A stretch of DNA of 64,000 bases from Dryomyza anilis (GCA_951804985.1 OX638133.1:71120367-71184366); one strand, 5' to 3'; numbered from the stretch's first letter, positions 46,456-58,640 are shown. Numbers and translations: made by a program. Notes: generated by a model not told the origin, from the letters alone.

Positions 46456-46674
46456 CACCCAGAAAAAATTACCTCAAATCCTATTTAAATTGGTCAATAG
46501 GACAATTATTGATTTAATAGTATACAAAAAATATATCTTTTCATATAAACTCAATGGCAATGTCATGGTATATTATAGTATTGAATGGTATTTTCCGATT
46601 AAAATAATAATTTATCCTATTGACAATTTTTAATAGTAAAAAACTATTATTTATATAGTATTTTTTTCTGGGTG
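46456..46674. mobile_element. Complete MITE, CACCCAGAAAAAA family
   Basis: Left end CACCCAGAAAAAATTAC and right end GTATTTTTTTCTGGGTG are near-perfect inverted repeats. The interior contains GGTCAATAGGACAATTATTG and TTTATCCTATTGAC, themselves inverted. Relatives lie at 26250-26443 and 50670-50878. 219 bp, no coding. Confidence 0.85.
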
Positions 46675-46864
46675 CACATTTCTCAATTTAAAAATTTCAA
46701 TTTGAGGAATATTAAGACATTGTTATAATTTGATATCAATTAATCCAAGCGATATCCTTCATTCTCTCTAACTTATTTTTAATCATTACTCTGCACGACA
46801 AAATTCCATTTTTTACATGGTTCAGTAAAAGTTACAGCAAATATTGGATAAATTTGTAGAGCTG

Positions 46865-47560
46865 ATTTCGAAAATGACATCAGTTTAGTCAAATAGCTCC
46901 AGTTTTTGATATTTAGCCCATTATTAAATTTCCCATTATTTTGGTCTTCTTTTAAATTATATAAAATTCAAATAAAACAGAATTATGAAATTATCTTTTC
47001 GATATTAGATGCATAAAACCTTGCATCACAAAATATAAGTTTGGGGTTAATCGTGAAAGAAGTTCAAAATTTTCCAAAATATTAAAAATATTAGGAATGA
47101 AAAACTTTATTACATAATGGAAAAAAATGCGAAAAACTTTTTATGCCAAGTTATATAGTGCCATGTGTCTCTTTGAAACTCCTAGTTAAGAAAATAAAAC
47201 GTTGTAATTACTAGATTAAATAAATGCAACTTTTTAACCAAGAGTCGTAATTTATTTCTTTAAATAGTTCAGAAACATAATTTTTAATATTTTCTCCACT
47301 AAGTAATAACGTATTTTATTATCAAAATTTTGAAAATTTTGAGCAAATTTGAATTTCTTTTGTAATAAATTTTGCCACGCATTAAATCAAATATTTCTAT
47401 TGTAGCGCAATATTTTTTGCGTCTTATATCGAAAGGATAATTTCATTATTTTTGTTTGTTGGAATTTAAAAAATAAAAGAAGACCAAAATAATGGGACTT
47501 TGAAAAATCGGCTATATCTCAAAAACTAGTGCAAATTTGTCAAAACAGATGCCATTTTCG
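46865..47560. repeat. Large inverted repeat (palindrome) beside a Tc1-like relic
   Basis: Left arm about 46865-47025 and right arm about 47415-47560 share CCATTATTTTGGTCTTCTTT, TTCGATATTAGATGCA-type words and GTTTTTGAnATATAGCC in inverse order. The ~390 bp spacer has weaker inverse similarity. The right arm overlaps the 3' end of the minus-strand transposase relic that starts at 47540. Confidence 0.75.
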
Positions 47561-48390
47561 GAATAAGCGCCATAACAAACAAAAAAAAACTAATGTATTC
47601 AAATTCGGAGAGCTAGGAGGCCATTCATCCTTACCAAGAAAATCAGTCAAATTGATTTTCAACCAGTCTTGAACTATTTTAGTTGTATGTGCAGGAGCAC
47701 CGTCTTGTTGAAAAGCATGGTACTTATATCCGTACAAAAATGTTGAGATTAGGCAGAAGAAGTTTTATAATATTCAGCGTTTTCTTTGACTCCTTTATTG
47801 ATAAAAGCTAACCGAAGTTTTCCACGATTGCAAATGGCTCATACCATCACCGAAAGGGCACTTGAAACATGTTTTTGGTGGGCAGGAATATCTGTGATCG
47901 AAACAGACCAAACTCGATCATTTTGAGCGTTGTGCGACTGTTCCAAGACAAAAAGTTTCTCATCAGGGAAAAGACACTCTTTCCCGTCGTTTTATCATGG
48001 ATGCTTCGGAAACCCCATGAATTTTGCGTTTCTTGTAAGCTTTGCATCCTAGGTCCAATTTAAGAATGTTGAAATGTTTAGGTCAGAAGCCAGAGTTCTT
48101 ATTTGTCGTTGAGTATTTTGTCTAACTCTCTTTGACAAACTTAATCACAGATTTAGTTCTTACCGAACGATTTTGACCAGATCTTTTACGGTCATTAATA
48201 GAAGAGGTCTCCTTATATCTTCGTATGGTTCTGTATATAAAATCACATTTTTTTTTGTAAATTTATTTCAAGAACTAAAAGCGATATCCTTCATTCGCAC
48301 TATAAATGTGGTAAAAAAGAAAAAAATCCTGATACCGTCTCCGGATTTTGAGAAAAAACATGTCGAAAATTTCTAAAAAATTCTCCTATA
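47540..48390 (-). pseudogene. Tc1/mariner transposase pseudogene (old)
   Basis: From high to low coordinates on the minus strand: a helix-turn-helix-like segment with RSGQNRSVRTKSVIKFVKE and RQIRTLASDLNIS (about 48200-48060); FPDEKLFVLEQSHNAQNDRVW around 47970-47920, giving the first catalytic Asp; then FQQDGAPAHTTKIVQDWL, the second Asp motif, and KDEWPPSSPNLNTL, where the usual third acidic residue in SPDLNP is Asn. Stops and frameshifts interrupt it. The protein would cut and paste the element at TA sites. This copy is inactive. Length and motif order fit a full ~340-residue transposase that has decayed. Confidence 0.85.
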
Positions 48391-48542
48391 TTAAATATTT
48401 TTACACATTTATTGAGAAACAATAGACGACATCGTGTAATGATTAACTGTACCTTGATTTTTTCTTATTTCGTAAACAAAATCAACAAAATCTACCTATT
48501 TCTTTTAAAGTTATATATTTTCAATAAAGTTACTTTTTGTTC

Positions 48543-48700
48543 ACCGTGCGTCGGTGGTTCAATTGGTTAGTGCATTTGATTATAACCGAAGTGTTGTTGG
48601 TTCGAATAACCGCAACATCAAAACATAGTAAAATGTTTTTCTATACGACTATTAAAATTGCCAATGTGCGACAATAAATGGCATCACTGTTTTCTGGCTC
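48543..48700 (+). mobile_element. Decayed tRNA-derived SINE
   Basis: Box A-like GGTGGTTCAATTGGTTAGTG at about 48553 and box B GGTTCGAATAACC at 48599-48611, followed by TAGTAAAATGTTTTTCTATA and ACAATAAATGGC, the body order of the young SINEs. The body and tail are shortened. Confidence 0.7.
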
Positions 48701-48844
48701 TAGTTCTTTCTGATCTTTCATTTTTAGTATTTCGTCCAAAGACAAAAATAAAATTATATTTTTGGCATTAGGCACAACAAACTTTACGTTACAATATAAA
48801 AAATTGATTAAAAATTGATGCGTAGATTTTGTTATGGAGCTATT

Positions 48845-49000
48845 GGCAAATTTCCCTACGGGAAAATATTATGAATCCTAGTTCTGGTCTTACCCTTTTT
48901 ATATAAATCCACCCAGTAACTTTAATATGGTTCTCATAACCTTTCATTGAGACCTTTAGACCTATCAAGTGGAGTATTTTAAACTGAATCAACAAAATAC
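48845..49000 (+). repeat. Partial copy of the 36880-37130 repeat
   Basis: GGGAAAATATTATGAATCC, CCCTTTTTATATAAATCCACC, ACTTTAATATGGTT and GACCTTTAGACCTATCA match 36893-37020 in order. The second arm of the foldback is absent. Confidence 0.6.
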
Positions 49001-49848
49001 ACATTTTAACACATGTCCTATAAAATTACATGGTGATAAAATGATTTTTATTATTCAAAAAAACTCTTTTTATACAACTCGTAATATAAAGGTTATTATT
49101 ATTATTAATAAAATCACACTATATTAATTTTAAAATTCGAAATCCCTATAAATAAATCACATAAATTAAATATCAATTAATGTACAACACATCTTCAAGT
49201 GATTACTTCATGTTTGTATTCTCCGACGAGACGCTTACATTAGCGATTACCTATCTTCCAACCTACCGTGTGACGTGATTATTTTCTGCCTTATTTTGCA
49301 ATTGCACAAATGCGTTAATGACTGTTATTATGACAAATTGATAGACCTTGTAATTCGTAGGTTTTATTTTATATTTTGTTGTTGCTGCTGCTGATTTGCT
49401 GTTGCCACATGTTGCTTCTGCTGATGCTGATCGTGTTACCGAGTGTTGCATACATTATGACTGATTTATTTTTTCACTTTTTTTTTGTTTTACTTCACAC
49501 AACCATTTTTTCATTGGAATTTTTTTCTTTTCTTAAAGTTTTCTATATATTTTTTTCTCCATAATTTACCTTATATCTGTTAAGCATGTTATTCAGTTGA
49601 AGTGTGTAATTTGAGTTTTATTATTGTCGTCAGCAACGTCATCGGGTACGGCTGGTTTGCGATGAGCTGTTTATGAAGTTATTACCTGTTGAGCTGGTTT
49701 TTGGCGCATCTAGTTATTTAATTTAAATTTTATTTTAGTTTCTACTCTTTTTAATACTTTTTAATTTATATTTAATTATTTTGATAATCGTTTCTTTCGT
49801 TTTACATTTTTTTTATATTATTTAAAATATGTTGTTTAAAATGATTTG
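49001..49848. other. No gene recognised
   Basis: At 49376-49440 a GTTGTTGCTGCTGCTG run of opa type lies in AT-rich DNA. Frames on both strands are products of that run. Confidence 0.35.
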
Positions 49849-50541
49849 AAATATGGCAACATTGTAAAAGTCAAATTAGACACACGAAGCTTATAATTGA
49901 TTTTATCTAATTGATTTAAAAAAAAAATAATTTAACCTATAAAAATATACACTACTTTAAGAATAATGAACCAAACTTTAAAATGGTTAAGCATTTTCTT
50001 GTTGAAATATGGCAACATTACAATTCATAATTGCTCTGGTCAAAATTTGACACAGAATGTTTTTAATAATTTCCATATTTGAATTGTTACCAAATTTATA
50101 AATGAAATAGATGATTATTGTTGTTATGAATGTAAGTATGTAATGTTCATAATAATTTCAAATATGGCAACATTGTATAATTCAAGTTAGACTTTAAAAT
50201 GGTGCTCAGAAGTAATTTAAATATGGCAACATTGCAGACTTATTTCTGTACTTCGAAACGAACGACGAAACGAAAATTTGACGTCATAATTTCGTCACAT
50301 AAATTTTGATTTTATCTTATTTGACTTTTAAAACTTTGAAATTTATTTCGTCTAATAGTCTTTCGATTTGAAATACAGAAAAAGGAAGTCGCAGTTTATA
50401 AGAATAATAATAACATCTTATTGATTTTATGAATTTTGAAAGTGCTGAAATATAATAATAACTTAAGTTTTAATGAAATGAAATATATTAGCATAAAGCG
50501 TTTATTTTAAATAAAAATATTAGCGATGTTGCCATATTTCG
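49849..50541 (+). repeat. Recurring AAATATGGCAACATTG units
   Basis: The word occurs at 49849, 50005, 50161 and 50219 on the plus strand, and as CGATGTTGCCATATTTCG at 50524. The first two intervals are both 156 bp. Flanking words such as AATTCAAGTTAGAC and CTCAGAAGTAATTT recur loosely, so part is a degenerate tandem repeat. Confidence 0.65.
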
Positions 50542-50669
50542 TGTGTTAAAATATGTCACGGATTAAAGGAATTATTCTAAGTTATAAAATGTAATTTAAT
50601 TAATTACCTTATCAATTTAACTTCGTTTTTTTATATTTCAAAAATAAAAAAAACTTAATTTATTTTTTT

Positions 50670-50878
50670 GAAGTACACTTACAAAACATTCCATAAAATC
50701 CCATTAAAATTGGTCAATATGACAATTATTGATTTTATAGTATACAAAAAAAAATAAATATTTGCATACAAACTCAATGGAAATTTAATGGTATTTATCG
50801 ATTAATATAATAAATCATCCTATTGACTAATTTTAATAGTAAAAAACCATTAATAATATGATACTTTTTTCTCAGAGT
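50670..50878. mobile_element. Diverged MITE copy, CACCCAGAAAAAA family
   Basis: GGTCAATATGACAATTATTG, AGTATACAAAAAAAAATAAA, ACTCAATGG and CATCCTATTGAC match the element at 46456. Both termini are degraded (right end TTTTTTCTCAGAGT). Confidence 0.75.
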
Positions 50879-52000
50879 ATTGAATGGAAACTGGAAATAA
50901 CAAGAATCGTTTCAACTCACATAACATACTTTGTGAAACCCATTTTTATATTAAAATTTGTTTAAATTATTTTCTTAAATGAGACTAATTAACTTATTAA
51001 TTAATGAAATTAATTCGTTTTGATTTAATTCCCAGCGCATGTGTTTTTGTTTCATTCGCATCTCTCACATAAATTATATGCTTTACGTTGCCCTCGTGTA
51101 TTACGTATGTTTAACACAACCAACTGTGTTACGTCGTTATGATCGTTTTGTGTTCTGTTAACCCTGAACTTGACATCGCCGGCCCAACAAGTCAAGCATC
51201 GGCGGCGATGCCGAAGTTAGCGGTCGGTGTTGCTACCGTGCAGTTCGAATTTCGAAGGCAAAGTTCGAATTCGAAGGCAAAGTTCGAATTTTGAATGCGT
51301 TTTTGTGAAAACGCACGCAGCCAAACGCAGCCGTTTGGTTTTTGGTTATGGGTTATAATGAGATAAAATAATATAAAATAAATATATAAAAAATAAATAA
51401 TAAATAAATAAATAATAATATAATGGTATTCGAGTTCCTAAAAAGTTATATAAAAGTGACTTGTATATATTAAAAAAATTGTATTTCTAAGAATTGAAAA
51501 ATTTTAAATTCATTTTATTATATTAACATGAAGTCTATATTTTTGTAGGTAAATGAGATTTTGATAAGTTTTTAATATAAAATAAAAAAAGTTTTTAATA
51601 TAATAAATTATTTTCCTAATTGTCATTCATTTTATTGGCTGAACGTGTTGCGATTAAGACGCGCGCGCGGTACTAGTGCGGGTAACCAATTAATTCGAAA
51701 ATTTAACTTTTATTTAAAAAAAAAAAGAGACAGTTTTATAAATTTTCAAATTAAAAATAAAAAAAAAATAAAAAACAGATAAAAGTCTACAAAGTTTTTA
51801 TTAATCTAATAAAGTGAAATCAACGCAGCTACAATTTATTGGATCTCAATTGAATGTACGTGAGAAATATTTATACAATTGCTAAATGAAAATAAAAAAA
51901 ATATTGTAAATTAATGGAAAATACAAATTTTTATTTTTAATGTATAGAAAATAAAAAAGAACAAGAAAACATTATAAAAAGTTATAAAAAAATAAAAATA
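50879..52000. other. AT-rich, with a small GC-richer block
   Basis: At 51140-51330 there is GC-richer sequence containing GACATCGCCGGCCCAACAAG and a ~21-bp unit (AAAGTTCGAATTCGAAGGC) present about three times at 51243-51290. The rest is A-rich. No gene recognised. Confidence 0.35.
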
Positions 52001-52004
52001 TAAA

Positions 52005-52400
52005 AATATTAATTTAAAATATATAAAACTATAAAAATATTAATATAAAATATATAAAAATATAAAATTTTAAAAAATAAAAATAAAAATATAAAAATAT
52101 AAAAATATAAAAATATAAAAATATAAAAATATAAAAATATAAAAATATAAAAATATAAAAATATAAAAATATAAAAATATAAAAATATAAAAATATAAAA
52201 ATATAAAAATATAAAAATATAAAAATATAAAAATATAAAAATATAAAAATTTAAAAAAATAAAAATAAAAATATAAAAATATAAAAATATAAAAATATAA
52301 AAATTTAAAAAAATAAAAATAAAAATATAAAAATATAAAAATGTAAAATTAAAAAAAAATAAAAACAAAAATATAAAAATATTAAAATATAAAAAAATAT
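52005..52400. repeat. 8-bp microsatellite (ATAAAAAT)n
   Basis: Nearly perfect ATAAAAAT repeats from about 52085 to 52245, with variants on both sides. The 119-residue minus-strand frame of FLYFYIFI repeats is a product of this array. Confidence 0.95.
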
Positions 52401-52659
52401 TAAAATAACAAAATACACCAATAAAAAAGGTTAGGTAACAATGAAAATTTTGAAGTAGCTAAATTGTGATATTGGTATGATGATGTTAGTAAAAATTATG
52501 AGAGTTATAGTCGGTCTAAGAAGACTATAAACACCCTACAATTATGTGTTAATGTGTGGGGTTAACATTGAATGTGCTTCAGAATTCACCAAGGATTACA
52601 AATCGAGAAAATAACTACAAAGTTGTAATCGCTAAAGAATATCCTTTCATTTGAGTACC

Positions 52660-52920
52660 CATATGTACGAGTAGGTAGGTGTTTTTCGGCAGGCGCTAAA
52701 CGACGACGACGACGCAGCCGAATGACTCAATGTTAAAGACAAAGATCAGGCGGCGGCATTCATAAAATAAAACCAACAAACATGTTAAAAGGGTAGCTAT
52801 AATTACAATAACAACTGTAATTAAATGAGATCCGCGATGTAATAAAAAAATATTAAAATTATTACCGTGTGGTTTTTATGAAGATCATGTTTGATCGATT
52901 CGAACAACAGGTTGATGTTA
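52660..52920. other. Unique-looking GC-richer block
   Basis: GACGACGACGACGCAGCCG and GGCGGCGGCATTCATAAAAT stand out from AT-rich flanks. No frame or repeat supports a gene; regulatory or unique DNA at best. Confidence 0.2.
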
Positions 52921-53029
52921 AATTTTTGATTTTTAAAATTGTTTATTTGGTTTTATTTCAAAAAAGTGGAGTCTAAATTAAAATAGCAACTCTAAAATAT
53001 TTCTAAAGAACAAAGTTAATTACAGCAGA

Positions 53030-53500
53030 ATATTATACAGAATAGCACAAAGTAGACATCAAAGTAAACAACAGAGTAGAATATAAAATAGAGTACAAAA
53101 AAAGTAACGATAGGATTACCAAAAACTATGCAAGATACTGTATAAAGTATGAAGAGTATGAATCACAATACAAAGAGGTGCTTTAAGTAGAGTATAAAGT
53201 GTCATTCAAAATAGAGCTTGGTACTCTATTTTTAATTACATTTTATACTATATATAGAGTATCAAAAAATAGTACAAAATACAATATATAGTAGAGCATA
53301 AAGTACCAAAATCAGTACAAAAAGTACAAATTAGAATAAAAATTGTAGTACAATATATAGTACAAATTGTAATATCAAATAGAGAACTAAGTTAAGTACT
53401 AAGTTGAGTACCAAGTTGAATACCAAGTTGAGTATCGAATAGTACCAAATACAAAAAACATAATGTATAGTATGAATTAATATACAAAAGAGCAAAGTTG
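53030..53500. repeat. Degenerate GTACAAAGTAGA-type repeats
   Basis: AGTACAAA, AGTAGAGTAT, AAGTTGAGTACC and similar words repeat with a loose ~11-12 bp rhythm. The minus-strand frames around 53331-53671 (VLNLVLNLV repeats) come from this. Confidence 0.75.
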
Positions 53501-53804
53501 AAAGTTCGTAGTATGATACAAAGTAGAGATGGCGCGTTCCGTGCTTTTTTCTTGCCATGCCCGAAAATTTGAGTTCGTGCATGCAAATTTGTCGTTCCTG
53601 CGAATCCTGGCAAAATCTGGAAGTAAAGTAAAGAAGTTAGAATAAAAAATACTGTAAAAGGTCAAATACAAACCCAGCTAAATATTGGATTCCAAATAAA
53701 GGATTTTTCAAATGGGACGCTACAAAAGTAGAGCGACAGGGACAGCAAACGCCATATTACTTGCCGCTCTTTTGACATTTCTCTTCAGTAAGGTTTGTCA
53801 TTTC

Positions 53805-54679
53805 ATGATGAAAAGATACACGAGCCAACAACGAGTCGAAATTATTAAAATTTACTACCGAAATTCGGAGTCAGTGGCCTCAACGTTAAGAGCGCTCTTT
53901 CCAATTTATGGTCGTCATAATCGTCCTAGCAGATCAACAATTGAGCGTTTAGTGGAAAAATTTGAATCCACAGGCACAGTACAAAATGTTCCCGTGCCAG
54001 TGAGACAAAGAAGTGCCCGTAGTGTCGAGAATATTGCTACCGCTGAGGCTTCAGTTGAAGAAAGCCCAAATGTGTCTCTCACACGACGTTCTCAAGAGTT
54101 GGGCATCTCTGTGACGTTCTTGTGGCGAATTTTGCGAAAAGATCTTGGCCTACATCTTTACAAAATCAAATTGACGCAAGAACTGAAGACGCTTTTGGGT
54201 TGGGTTGAGCAACAACTTGAAAATGATTCGGATTTTCATCGAAAAATCATCTTCAGCGATGAGGCTCATTTCTGGCTGAATGGCTTCGTCAATAAACAAA
54301 ATATGCGTTATTGGTCAGACAGCAATCCACACGTACTCCATGAGTCATCATTGCATCCCGAAAAATTACGGTTTGGTGCGGTTTATGGGCCGGCGGCGTC
54401 ATTTTGGCCGTACTTCTTCCGTGATAATCAATACCGGCACGTTACTGTGAATGGGAATCGCTACCGTTCAATGAAACCAAGTTTGGAGAACGTGTTATCT
54501 CACGAAATGGTCCAGTCGATTGGCCGCCTCGGTCGTGCGATTTGACGCCGTTGGACTATTTCCTGTGGGGATACGTCAAGTCTATGGTCTATGTCAACAA
54601 GCCAGCGACAATTGATGAACTTCGTACGAATATCGAACGTGAAATTGCAATGACATCGAACGTTCTTTTACAGGAATAA
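53805..54679 (+). pseudogene. Tc1/mariner-family transposase pseudogene
   Basis: A 277-residue frame is open from 53712; the family-like start is the Met pair at 53805/53808, residues 32-33, since the preceding 31 residues look like untranslated leader. Residues 34-150 form the DNA-binding region (RYTSQQRVEIIKIYY, then RPSRSTIERLVEKFE and the second helix-turn-helix SLTRRSQELGISVTFLWRIL). The catalytic domain gives IIFSDEAHFWLNGF with the first Asp at residue 183. After NRYRSM about 45 residues are missing, including the segment with the second Asp. The frame then shifts near 54480: the true continuation is in another frame (FGERVISRNGPVDWPP, then SCDLTPLDYFLWGYVKSM with the third Asp at 54539-54541) and stops at 54677-54679. 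A smaller in-frame loss lies before GWVEQQLEND. Inactive, but much younger than the copy at 47540. Confidence 0.92.
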
Positions 54680-56220
54680 AGAATAGTCCCAAAACCAAGT
54701 GGTTCTCTTAAAACAATTAGAACAAATACTTTATTTTGTGATAAAGTTTGCATCTGCAGCATGTCGAAATCGTGCGATAGATTAGGATATAAAGTACCAA
54801 AAATGACATTTTTTGCCACTTTAACACAATTTTTTGCAAAATGTCGACATGATGGGCAAATTTTGATTACGCAGTAAGAATAGAAGACCGAAATGAAATA
54901 ATTTAAAATTTTTTGTAGACTGTTTTTTTGCAATATATTCTCATTTAACGTTTTGTAAAGTACATACCTTATAAGAACCGATGAGTGATTGTTGAAAAAC
55001 CTGTTTCAGAATATTTGATATTGAGAAACACTTCTGTAAAATTTTGGTGGGTAGAGTACAGAGTAGAATACATTTTTTTTGATAGAAATACTTATTAAAA
55101 AAAAGTTCTGTGTTATTTGTTGTAATACTTAATTTTCAAATTGAATTGTTAAAGTGTCTCAAATAAATCTTGTTTAAAACAAAAAAACATTCCGCGACCT
55201 TGACAAATATATCTCCCATTAACATTAAAACAAAAGCTTTAGAAATGCTTCGAACTTTAGCATAAAAAACTGACTAACAAAACTTTTTAGTAGCCTACAT
55301 TTTGCTATTGTCTAAAATGTTTAACATTTTATTTCGACCACAAAAGATAAACGCAAAAATAGAAGACAGTTTAAAATTATTTATGCACAAGTTTTAATTT
55401 AATTTCAAATGGATTTTTGTTCTTTCCACTTAATGCTGATCTTGAGGGATTTTATTATCATTATTTTATTTTCAAATTATATTTACTTTTAGCCTGCAAC
55501 ATTATTATTTCTTTTATATTACTTTTTGTTTCTACAGTTCTTTATTGTCTTTTTAATTGTCAGCATTAAGTGTCAGTTTGACAATTGCCGCTGTCAGATG
55601 ATTTCAGCTTAATTTCAACTTGCTGAATACTTAATGAGACGCACAGCGCGTTTTTTTACGAGTTTTTTTTCATTATTCTCGGTCATCTAAATGTTGGCGC
55701 CTGCTAATTTGGTGGCTCACAGTTAACAAAATTAGTTAATGTTTTCATTACACTTAAATTGGTGAGTCTCAGTGGTTAAATGATGTTTCGTTTTCTTTGG
55801 TGTGTTCTGTGCTAAATAGTAATTGTGGATGTGGTCTTGCTCAACAATGCGTGAAAATGTGTTACCTTTTTGATGACGACGATGATGATGGTAATTGAAG
55901 TAATGAGCTGGTCGAAGAAAATGTTATTACTGGAAAAATGGTGTGAAAAGTAATTATAAAATGTAAAACAAATTGGAGCAAACGGTTTATGGAGATAGAT
56001 GTTTAGTTGGGTTATAGTTTATACAGGTATATTTCGAAAATTACTACAAAATAATGTTAATAGTAGGATAGAAGAATTCGCAGGCGAAGAAGAATTCCCA
56101 GGGAAATGTTGTAGTGAACTACAAAGTAGTATAAAGAAAAAATAATTTAAAATATATGGAAGCAGAATCCGAAAATATCAAAGTTTCATATGTAATATAT
56201 TCAAAGGAAAGTAGAAAAAT
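54680..56220. other. AT-rich region without recognised gene
   Basis: The minus-strand frame at 54589-54933 is a shadow over the pseudogene's end and flank. At 55540-55920 there is unique-looking sequence with GACGACGATGATGATGG and GGTGGCTCACAG words; no gene or element is supported. Terminal repeats of the transposon at 53.8 kb were not found here. Confidence 0.35.
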
Positions 56221-56224
56221 TATT

Positions 56225-56455
56225 ATAAAGGTAGTAAAAAAGTTAGCACAAAAGTAGAACAAAAAGTAGTAGAAAAAGTAGTAGAAAAAGTAGTAGAAAA
56301 AGTAGTAGAAAAAGTAGTAGAAAAGAAGTAGAAAAAGAAGTAGAAAAAGAAGTAGAAAAGGTAGTAGAAAAAGTAGTAGAAAAAAATAATAGAAAAGTAT
56401 TAGAAAAAGTAGTAGAAAAGTTAGTAGAAAAAGTAGCAGAAAAGTAAAAGAACAT
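56225..56455. repeat. 12-bp array GTAGTAGAAAAA
   Basis: GTAGTAGAAAAA and GAAGTAGAAAAA units repeat about 18 times. The minus-strand frame of FSTTFSTTF repeats is a product of the array. Confidence 0.9.
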
Positions 56456-56899
56456 AGTAAATCAAAAACAGAGAAAAAATACTATAAAATCATTTAGAAA
56501 TTAATAATAAAGATATACTACATTAAAAACGAATAAAGTATTACCAAATAAAAATAATAATAAAAAAAAACGAATGAAAAGTTCAAATTTAATTACAGCA
56601 TAGTATCACAATTAAAACACTAATTAATTTAATTAGTTAATTAAAACTCAACCCAATGGATGATCATTTTAATTGCGCGGCAAATAATTTAAACATCGGA
56701 CAGGAATCGAAACATACTCTATCGAAACCATTAAATAAAACACGATGTTGCTGATACTTTATTGCAAAATTTGTAATTTAGTTAAATTGCTGTAGTACAA
56801 CATAGCAACAACGTGATAAAATTGCTGCTCCGACAAACAAAACAGGTTGTTGTCAATCGATGGCAATAGATGCAGATGTGTTGTTGGCTAATAAAATGT

Positions 56900-58000
56900 T
56901 ATTGAGATCATTGCGAAGATCGTTCGTTTAGCGCCAATTAATTGTGTTTAGCTGGCGGACAAATCGGGCGACAGCAACAACATCAATAACAACAGCAATA
57001 ACAACCACAACACTATCAACAGCTGTAGCAATCACAGTACAAGCAGCAAGTATAGCAACAGCAACAGTTGCTACTGCTGCGGCTACTTCAACTACACAGT
57101 AGCAACAGCACTGCAAATGAGGAAGTGCAGCAACAACATTAATCAGTAGTGCCAACAGCAGCAACAGCAATAGAGCCACAAGAATTATTATGTTGCTGGC
57201 AGCATATTTGTTATATTGTTGCCATTGCTGCGGCGTGTGTTGCCAACATAAAATTAATATTTATGCAGAATCCTTTAAAATTTTTTCCATACTACGCCGC
57301 GATTACTATTATTAAAAGCTGTTGATGTTATTAATGCTGGTGTTGCTGCCACTGTTGCTGTTGCTGCTGGCGCCTCTTTTTGCACCTTCGTTTTCGTCGC
57401 TTCCGCATACGTGCCAAATGTTGCATGCTGCAGCAGCAAAGAGCAACAACAACAACATGAACAAAAATACTAGCAACAAGAACCGGCAATAAGAACTAGC
57501 AACAACAACAACATCAGCCTGCAATAACCTCAACCACAACGGAAAACTGTAAACATGGCTTCTGTTTTGCTGTTAGTTGTTGTAGCTTATATTGTTGTTG
57601 TTGCTAATATTATTGTTGTATTTGCCTCTATTGCTGTTGTTGCTTATATTATAGTTGTTGTTGCTGCAAATATTGCTGCTGTTGCTGCCACAAATATCGG
57701 CGTACATAATAGTCGTCGTCTCCATCGCCAGTCGCCTCCCTCGTCGCTTTTCACATTCTCGCCAAAGGTTTTCCATGAAAAATTCTTTTGAACTTGAATT
57801 TTCCCACGTGAGCGCAGTCAGCTGTCGCTGTATTTGCTGGTGCTGCTGATATGGCTGCCATTTGTCCGGAGACCCGAGAATCGTGTGCTTCGAAAAGCAT
57901 GCCTTGAGTTGCTTATTGTTCTTCTTATTCTTCATCTTCATTTTTTCATCATGGTTTTGCTTGCTGTTGTTGTAGCTACGTTTTTATGATGCATTTCTTT
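56900..58000. repeat. opa-like CAG/CAA (GTT/GCT) trinucleotide region
   Basis: The plus strand at about 56970-57200 is rich in CAACAGCAACAAC and at 57310-57400 and 57550-57700 in GTTGCTGTTGCTGC. Frames on both strands are Val/Leu/Ala or Asn/Ser repeats. No frame gives a recognised protein, although poly-Gln coding exons in flies have this style. Stops interrupt the Gln frame. Around 57690-57900 the sequence is less repetitive. Confidence 0.7.
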
Positions 58001-58109
58001 GCGGAATTGCTCTAACTGTTCATGTTTTATGGAAACATTGAACTTGAGATGTTGGTGCACGATGAATTGAAAAAGAATTGAATGTATTAGAGTATGTTGT
58101 AGAATATAT

Positions 58110-58640
58110 GGAGGGATATGATAAAATCATAGAAAAGTAATAAAACAAGTAGTAGGAAAAATACAATAAAAAAATATATCATTTCGAAAAAAAAAATAGA
58201 AAAATTAGTAGTAGAAAAATAGGAGTATTATAAAAAAATAAATTTTAAAAATATTTTTTTTATATATTGCATTTTATTATTTATTAAAAAAGTAGTTGAA
58301 TAGTGGTAGAAAAATAGTAGAAAAGTAGTGGTTAAATTAGTATTTAAGTAGTAGATATGGTAGTAGAAAATGTAGTAGAAAAGTAGTAGAGAATAGTAAA
58401 AAAAACTGTATGAATAATAGTCTACTATTATTCATACAGTTATTTTAGTAGTAAAAAAAGTAGCAAAAAAGTAGTTGAAAAAGTAGTAAAAAGAGTAGTA
58501 AAAGGAGTAGTAGAAAATGATTTGTAAAAGTTCTAAAATCTGTAGGAAAAATGATTTTAAGTATGAATAACAAAAAGTAGTAAGAAAAGTAGGAAATGTA
58601 TTGGAAACAGTTGTAGAAAAAAAAAGACGGATGTGGTAGA
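58110..58640. repeat. Degenerate GTAGTAGAAAA array
   Basis: GTAGTAGAAAAGTAG words recur irregularly, most densely at 58300-58520, with an ATAATAGTCTACTATTATTC palindrome-like word near 58413. Related to the array at 56225. Confidence 0.8.

Noticed and set aside
52009..52368. 119-residue hydrophobic minus-strand frame
   Set aside because: Direct translation of the ATAAAAAT microsatellite.
56928..57941. poly-Gln or poly-Val coding exon
   Set aside because: Trinucleotide runs give open frames on both strands; the Gln frame is broken by stops and no flanking domain is seen.
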